From the IMG/VR virus record IMGVR_UViG_3300036828_000615, positions 64,001-86,870 of that record: 22,870 nucleotides of DNA; one strand, written 5' to 3'. This stretch comes from a virus. The first letter of the stretch is position 1, and every line of letters starts with the position of its first letter. The notes under the pieces were generated by a model. That model did not search any database. It was given only the letters and a program-made list of their open reading frames with translations, and was not told where the DNA came from. The position numbers and the translations under genes are program-made. Shown one piece after another: positions 19,775 to 22,870 of the stretch.

Positions 19775-21135
19775 AGCCCTACTACCACGACGATCAGCTC
19801 ACCCTGTACCACGGCGACGCCCTGGCCGTAGCGCGCGAGCTGCCCGATCGCGCCGTGGACTGCATTGTCAGCAGCCCGCCGTATTACGCGCTGCGTGACT
19901 ACGGCGACCCCGGCCAGTACGGGCTCGAGGACACCCCGGCCGATTATGTGGAGCACCTGCGCGCGCTGTTTTTCGAGCTGCGCCGGGTGCTGGCCGCCGA
20001 CGGGACCTGCTGGCTGGTGCTGGGCGACAGCTACAGCAGCAGGAAGGGCGCGGCCGCCGACGACAAGAACCTGATGGGCATGCCCTGGCGGGTGGCTCGT
20101 GCGCTGCAGCAACCGCAGTACGTCGGCAAGATTCACAATGAAGCGGACCGCGCGTGGCTCGCTGCGATGGTCGACGGTGAAGGCTGCATCGCCATGCATC
20201 GCCGGATGTCTGAAGAACGTAAGCGACCGACCTTCGCGCCGGTGGTCCAAGTGGCTAACACCAATCTGGGATTACTTGAACGCTGCCAACAGGTAGCGGG
20301 CGTTGGGACAATCTCGCATAGCGACCGCGGGCGGAACCGGCGCATTTATCGCTGGTGTGTAATGAGTAACCAAGCGCGTCAACTACTTCGCGAGCTATAT
20401 CCGCACCTAATTGCCAAACAACCGCAAGCTCGCGCCGCGGTAGCCGCATCGTGCGGGGGTGGCCGCTGGGGAGAATCGTCGCCCGGCGCGGAGCGCGCAT
20501 GGTTAGAGATAAAGGCCCTCAACAAGGGCGGCACGCATGATGGCGGATGGCCCGTCCCGGCCAGCATGTTCACTCCTGGATGGATTTTGAGAAATGCCAT
20601 TATTTGGTCGAAGCCCAACACGATGCCCGAGTCGGTCACCGACCGGCTCGCCTCGCGCTACGAGCACGTGTTCCTGTTCGCCAAGCAGCAGCGGTATTTC
20701 TTCGACCTCGACGCGATTCGCGAAGCGCATTCGCCGATCACACTGGACCGCTCGGCGCGTTCGGAGCGCAAACCGTATTCGGCCCGCGGCAGGAGCGGGA
20801 TGGCCAAGGTCCCCGGCCTGGGCGCCTACGGCGCGATCTCGGCGGGCAGGCGCACCCTCAACGAGGCCGGCGCCAACCCCGGGGACGTGTGGTCGGTCCC
20901 CACCGAGAAATTCCCCGGCGCGCACTTCGCCGTCTATCCCGTGGCGCTGGCGCAGCGCGCTATTTCCGCCGGGTGTAAACCCGGCGGAGTCGTATGCGAT
21001 CCGTTCAACGGCAGCGGTACCACCGGGCTGGCCGCCCAGAAAACCGGGCACCACTACATCGGCATCGACATCAGCCGCGACTACCTGGACCTGGCCCTGA
21101 GCACGCGCTTGAGCCAGGCCGCCCTGGACTTCTGA
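19771..21135 (+). CDS. DNA methyltransferase (N4/N6 class) with homing-endonuclease-like insertion
   Basis: 454 residues, GTG 19771. The catalytic SPPY (motif IV) is at 35-38 in VSSPPYYAL. AIIWSKPNTMPESV (276-289) and RYEHVFLF follow, and the SAM motif DPFNGSGTTG is at 410-419, with GIDISRDYLDLAL after it. This order (IV before I) is the beta class that methylates cytosine N4 or adenine N6. Without residues 116-269 the protein would be a normal 300-residue phage MTase reading ...ALQQP then GWILRNAIIW. It may protect phage DNA from host restriction. No cognate nuclease gene is beside it. The 3' end overlaps the convergent gene by 55 bases. Confidence 0.88.
   Translation: MKPYYHDDQLTLYHGDALAVARELPDRAVDCIVSSPPYYALRDYGDPGQYGLEDTPADYVEHLRALFFELRRVLAADGTCWLVLGDSYSSRKGAAADDKNLMGMPWRVARALQQPQYVGKIHNEADRAWLAAMVDGEGCIAMHRRMSEERKRPTFAPVVQVANTNLGLLERCQQVAGVGTISHSDRGRNRRIYRWCVMSNQARQLLRELYPHLIAKQPQARAAVAASCGGGRWGESSPGAERAWLEIKALNKGGTHDGGWPVPASMFTPGWILRNAIIWSKPNTMPESVTDRLASRYEHVFLFAKQQRYFFDLDAIREAHSPITLDRSARSERKPYSARGRSGMAKVPGLGAYGAISAGRRTLNEAGANPGDVWSVPTEKFPGAHFAVYPVALAQRAISAGCKPGGVVCDPFNGSGTTGLAAQKTGHHYIGIDISRDYLDLALSTRLSQAALDF
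20116..20577 (+). mobile_element. In-frame LAGLIDADG-type insertion in the DNA methyltransferase
   Basis: About 154 codons inside the MTase gene that are absent from the basic enzyme plan. The block starts QYVGKIHNEADRAWLAAMVD, and AWLAAMVDGEGC is a LAGLIDADG dodecapeptide with the acidic Asp/Glu. TFAPVVQVANTNLGLLERCQ, GVGTISHSDRGRN and YRWCVMSNQARQLLRELYPH follow, as in single-motif LAGLIDADG domains. There is no Cys/Ser first residue, no TxxH block and no terminal Asn, so intein splicing is unlikely. Codon third positions use more A/T (TTA, GTA, CTA, AAT) than the rest of the gene, suggesting separate origin. Boundaries are estimates. Confidence 0.75.
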
Positions 21136-21482
21136 GGCTGGGCGTCTGGTGAGACGCCGGTGAACCACTGCGACGGGTCGAACATCTCGCCGGACAGCAG
21201 CCACACCGGCGCCGGCGGCGTCTTCCACCGGATCCACCGGCACGCGCTCACCAGCCGTGCCCGCTCGTCCTCGTTCCCGGGTGCATTGAGGTAATCGGCA
21301 TGATCGGCGATCGCCGCGCCGACGGCGAACTCGCGCCCACCGACCGCCGACCAGAACGCCAGGCGCATCACGAACACGTTGGGGCCGACGAACTCCTCGT
21401 ATGGCCGCACCAGCCGCCATACCGCCGGGTCGATTCCGCGCGGCTCATCAGGCCGCGGCTCCAGCAGCTTGCGCAGGCTCAC
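21081..21482 (-). CDS. Hypothetical protein overlapping the MTase tail (133 aa)
   Basis: GTG 21482 lies in a GTGA overlap with the preceding gene. The product begins MSLRKLLEPRPDEPRGIDPA, then VWRLVRPYEEFVGPNVFVMR, LAFWSAVGGREFAVGAAIAD, HADYLNAPGNEDERA, CRWIRWKTPPAPVWLLSGEM. It is helical with many Trp and Arg. No domain is recognised. Its last 55 bases overlap the 3' end of the convergent methyltransferase gene, giving a short double-coding region. Confidence 0.65.
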   Translation of the reverse strand: MSLRKLLEPRPDEPRGIDPAVWRLVRPYEEFVGPNVFVMRLAFWSAVGGREFAVGAAIADHADYLNAPGNEDERARLVSACRWIRWKTPPAPVWLLSGEMFDPSQWFTGVSPDAQPQKSRAAWLKRVLRARSR

Positions 21483-21733
21483 GGGTCCTTCCTCCACACT
21501 GCCACGCCGGCCGCGTCGACCTCCCGGGCGATGATCTCCACGGTCACCGTGTAGGAGCCCTCGGCCAGCCGTTTCACCACTGGTCCGCGTTCGCTGATGT
21601 GCCACGGGAAATCCACCCCGTCGATGCGCAGCACATGTTCCTCGCCGTCCTCGCCGGGTGGCGCGGTCGCGGTCGCACACTCGCACCGGTGCCGGATGAC
21701 CACGGTCTCGGCAACCTTGGCCTCAGTCCGCAC
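21479..21733 (-). CDS. Small hypothetical protein starting V-R-T-E (84 aa)
   Basis: GTG 21733 lies in the 19-base junction repeat and overlaps the upstream stop by 11 bases. The product starts MRTEAKVAETVVIRHRCECA, followed by EDGEEHVLRIDGVDFPWHIS, ERGPVVKRLAEGSYTVTVEI. It is beta-rich, like small phage proteins of the type 'hypothetical, with a -DF-x-W-x-I- turn'. Function unknown. Confidence 0.65.
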   Translation of the reverse strand: MRTEAKVAETVVIRHRCECATATAPPGEDGEEHVLRIDGVDFPWHISERGPVVKRLAEGSYTVTVEIIAREVDAAGVAVWRKDP

Positions 21734-21740
21734 GGCGGTC
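21722..21740. repeat. 19-bp gene-junction direct repeat, copy 1
   Basis: CTCAGTCCGCACGGCGGTC. On the minus strand this contains the stop of one gene (ends R-R-A-D) and the GTG start of the next (V-R-T-E). An identical copy lies at 21855-21873. Confidence 0.85.
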
Positions 21741-21866
21741 CACCCTCCAGGGCAGCGAATGAAACGGGGCGCCGCACCAGCAGTTCTGGTGCCGGTGGGT
21801 GCGGACGGGAACGCCTGACAGATCGCTGAGAAGCCACACGGGCGGCACGTAGTACTCAGTCCGCAC
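21723..21866 (-). CDS. Tiny hypothetical protein (47 aa)
   Basis: GTG 21866, inside the upstream gene's end, opens MRTEYYVPPVWLLSDLSGVP, then VRTHRHQNCWCGAPFHSLPW and ends VDRRAD. CWC with neighbouring His residues could bind metal. The start and the stop both lie in copies of the same junction repeat (V-R-T-E at the start, R-R-A-D at the end). It fills the space exactly between two genes; no family recognised. Confidence 0.55.
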   Translation of the reverse strand: MRTEYYVPPVWLLSDLSGVPVRTHRHQNCWCGAPFHSLPWRVDRRAD

Positions 21867-21873
21867 GGCGGTC
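21855..21873. repeat. 19-bp gene-junction direct repeat, copy 2
   Basis: Identical to 21722-21740, placed 133 bases away, so the unit between is exactly one small gene. On the minus strand it carries the HTH-protein stop (R-R-A-D) and the GTG start of the 47-residue ORF. Confidence 0.85.
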
Positions 21874-22038
21874 CCGTCCGGGGTCGCCGCGCTCGATGCG
21901 CTCCAGGCTGCGACACACTCCCGAGGCGCTCATGCCCACCTGGCGCGCGATCTGGCGCATCGAGTAGCCCTTGTTGTAGAGCTCGAGGATGCGCCGGTCG
22001 CGTTCGTCGGCCGCCAGCATGTAGCGCCGCTCAGCCAT
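21856..22038 (-). CDS. Helix-turn-helix DNA-binding protein (60 aa)
   Basis: ATG 22038 overlaps the preceding gene. MAERRYMLAADERDRRILEL is followed by YNKGYSMRQIARQVGMSASG and VCRSLERIERG, a compact three-helix HTH of the resolvase/Hin or sigma-region-4 type (about 16-48), with recognition helix SASGVCRSLERI. With only 60 residues it is a bare DNA-binding module, perhaps a small regulator or excisionase-like protein. It lies near the promoter and palindrome at 22290-22359, so local autoregulation is possible. Confidence 0.75.
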   Translation of the reverse strand: MAERRYMLAADERDRRILELYNKGYSMRQIARQVGMSASGVCRSLERIERGDPGRDRRAD

Positions 22039-22213
22039 ATGCCCGCCACCGCTCCACCACGTCGTGGACCTCCTGCATCGTCCCGTACACCACGTCAGTG
22101 ACCTTCAGATCGCGCCCGAAGCGGGTCGCCACCCAGCGCCCGCCCACCACGTCCACCCGCAGTAGGCGGCCGTCGTGGGCCGTCACATGTCCGGTTGACT
22201 GGCCGCTGATCAT
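22031..22213 (-). CDS. Small hypothetical protein (60 aa), first in its leftward block
   Basis: ATG 22213 opens MISGQSTGHVTAHDGRLLRV, then DVVGGRWVATRFGRDLKVTD and a helical end (MQEVHDVVERWRAYG). It is a small beta-sheet protein with one C-terminal helix. It overlaps the HTH gene by 8 bases. A GGAGGTGGAG sequence (22237 to 22228) lies somewhat far upstream, so the start is reasonable but not certain. Confidence 0.6.
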   Translation of the reverse strand: MISGQSTGHVTAHDGRLLRVDVVGGRWVATRFGRDLKVTDVVYGTMQEVHDVVERWRAYG

Positions 22214-22289
22214 CGGTTCTCATCTCCACCTCCAAGTCTGAACCGCGTCGAGCGTGGCCGAGGGCGCGACACACCAGGCCATGAGCGAT

Positions 22290-22307
22290 ATGGTAGAGGA
22301 TTACCAT
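22290..22307. promoter_or_regulatory. ATGGTA/TACCAT palindrome, possible operator
   Basis: Perfect 6-bp arms around GAGGAT lie between divergent genes. On the minus strand TACCAT sits 16 bases after TTGCGC, so it may be the -10 of the leftward promoter covered by the operator. The half site TTACC-A/G-TGG also occurs at 15001-15009. Likely a regulator-binding site; the protein is unknown. Confidence 0.5.
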
Positions 22308-22330
22308 GGCCGCGCAACCGCTAATTCCAC

Positions 22331-22359
22331 TTGACATAAGGAGGTAAATAAGGTATAAT
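22331..22359 (+). promoter_or_regulatory. Consensus sigma-70 promoter
   Basis: TTGACA (22331-22336), exactly 17 bases, then TATAAT (22354-22359): full consensus for the housekeeping sigma factor, in an AT-rich island unlike the rest of the window. Transcription should start near 22366 and give a leader of about 48 bases before the GTG at 22414. Consensus promoters like this drive early genes in phages of actinobacteria. Confidence 0.85.
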
Positions 22360-22413
22360 TAATGTAGAAGGTTGAATTCTGCTTCAAATCCCCACGAGAA
22401 ACGGAGAACTACT

Positions 22414-22719
22414 GTGCCCCCTGATTACCAGGATGAGACCCTGTCCTATCTGCAGTTCGGCGATCTACCCACCGGAATCGGCCCCAACGCCTGGTGTCCG
22501 AATATGGACACCCCCGACTTCTACAGCTACCCCGAGGCGCGGCCGGTGTTCCAGCACGTCACGGTGGTTCCGGCCGAGGGCGTCGTCGAGCGCGCCATCC
22601 TGGCCGACTTCCTCGACTGTCCTCATCGGAGCTGGGCCCAGGCGTTCGCCGCGCTCTGGGCCATCATGGTGATCACCCTGACCGTGATCTGCTTCATCTT
22701 CTGGACGGCCAGCGCATGA
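22414..22719 (+). CDS. Single-TM protein expressed from the consensus promoter (101 aa)
   Basis: GTG 22414 is preceded by GGAG at seven bases; an upstream TTG at 22372 in the same frame has no ribosome site. MPPDYQDETLSYLQFGDLPT is followed by GIGPNAWCPNMDTPDFYSYP, a hydrophilic domain (VFQHVTVVPAEGVVERAILA), and a C-terminal helix ALWAIMVITLTVICFIFWTA. The N-terminal domain is thus probably cytoplasmic or outside, tail-anchored. It could alter the host membrane early in infection. No family recognised. Confidence 0.7.
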   Translation: MPPDYQDETLSYLQFGDLPTGIGPNAWCPNMDTPDFYSYPEARPVFQHVTVVPAEGVVERAILADFLDCPHRSWAQAFAALWAIMVITLTVICFIFWTASA

Positions 22720-22865
22720 GCCCGCGCAGCTTCGCCGTCGCGTTGGCCGCGGTGTTCCTGCTGGCGAACCTGTGGAGCAATCCACTGGCCAGCATCGCGG
22801 TCGCCGCGGTCGGCACCGTGCTCATCGCCGGAGGCGCGGCCTGGGCGCTGAGTTTCCGGTCATGA
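22716..22865 (+). CDS. Small two-TM membrane protein (49 aa)
   Basis: ATG 22716 overlaps the previous stop (ATGA). MSPRSFAVALAAVFLLANLW and ASIAVAAVGTVLIAGGAAWA form two hydrophobic helices with a short SNPL turn. It ends at the overlapping ATGA of the next gene. Holin-like size and topology are noted, but no endolysin is seen, so function remains open. Confidence 0.65.
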   Translation: MSPRSFAVALAAVFLLANLWSNPLASIAVAAVGTVLIAGGAAWALSFRS

Positions 22866-22870
22866 GGATC
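22862..22870 (+). CDS. Start of a next gene (first three codons only)
   Basis: An ATG at 22862 overlaps the preceding TGA (ATGA) and reads M-R-I before the window ends. The overlap pattern of the operon suggests a real start, but nothing else can be said. Confidence 0.35.

Noticed and set aside
20116-20577. Treating the methyltransferase insertion as an intein
   Set aside because: No Cys/Ser at the start, no block B TxxH, and no terminal His-Asn or Gly-Asn before a Cys/Ser/Thr; only the LAGLIDADG part is seen.
20503-21420. Minus-strand open frame of 305 codons opposite the methyltransferase
   Set aside because: Antisense shadow; the plus strand encodes conserved methyltransferase motifs throughout and the minus product is Arg/Gly/Val-rich.
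22095-22337. Minus-strand 80-codon frame across the control region
   Set aside because: It overlaps the palindrome and the better supported gene at 22031-22213 in another frame, with poor codon pattern.
1-22870. tRNA genes, CRISPR arrays, insertion sequences, attachment sites
   Set aside because: No cloverleaf-like sequence, regularly spaced repeat array, transposase ORF with inverted ends or recognisable attachment core was seen by eye; a tRNA scan and a phage att search would be needed to exclude them fully.

Overview
The window is a GC-rich (roughly two thirds G+C by eye), gene-dense piece of a tailed-phage or prophage genome. It most likely comes from a phage of an actinobacterium such as Mycobacterium, Gordonia or Rhodococcus. 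The basis is codon use, many GTG/TTG starts, and an HK97-type head module in the order TerS, TerL, membrane protein, portal, protease, capsid, head proteins, connector. No integrase, repressor, tail, lysis or replication gene is visible, so lifestyle cannot be decided here.

Layout. (1) 1-8637, minus strand: head and packaging genes. From promoter-proximal to distal they are a small gene, TerL, a two-TM protein, the portal, a long protease with an acidic tail, two tiny genes, the HK97-fold capsid, a truncated endonuclease VII-like ORF, a head protein with a Glu-Pro linker, and a head-tail connector cut by the window edge. (2) 8776-8916, plus: one tiny membrane-protein gene between TerL and TerS. 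(3) 8917-14889, minus: TerS, then a sugar-modification cassette of a DxD glycosyltransferase interrupted by a full intein, a second GT-A-like enzyme, a MycE/TylF-like methyltransferase and a GT25-like enzyme, followed by small accessory genes including a lipoprotein. (4) 14890-15047: divergent control region. (5) 15048-17415, plus: a second SAM methyltransferase of a type common in glycan loci, then seven small overlapping genes. (6) 17416-19580, minus: seven small genes. (7) 19616-21135, plus: a zinc-knuckle protein and a DNA methyltransferase with an in-frame LAGLIDADG-type insertion. (8) 21081-22213, minus: five small genes including a helix-turn-helix protein. (9) 22214-22413: control region with a palindrome and a consensus TTGACA-17-TATAAT promoter, driving (10) plus-strand small membrane-protein genes that run off the right edge.

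How it fits together. The head genes make and fill the capsid. The glycosyltransferases and O-methyltransferases beside them would be expected to build a methylated glycan, most plausibly on virion proteins, although that target is inferred. The DNA methyltransferase probably protects phage DNA from restriction. The small-gene blocks change strand repeatedly and are packed with ATGA, GTGA and TGATG overlaps. Several of their junctions share the same sequence, which suggests modular gene exchange. Three homing-type sequences (intein, methyltransferase insertion, endonuclease VII-like fragment) lie within 23 kb.
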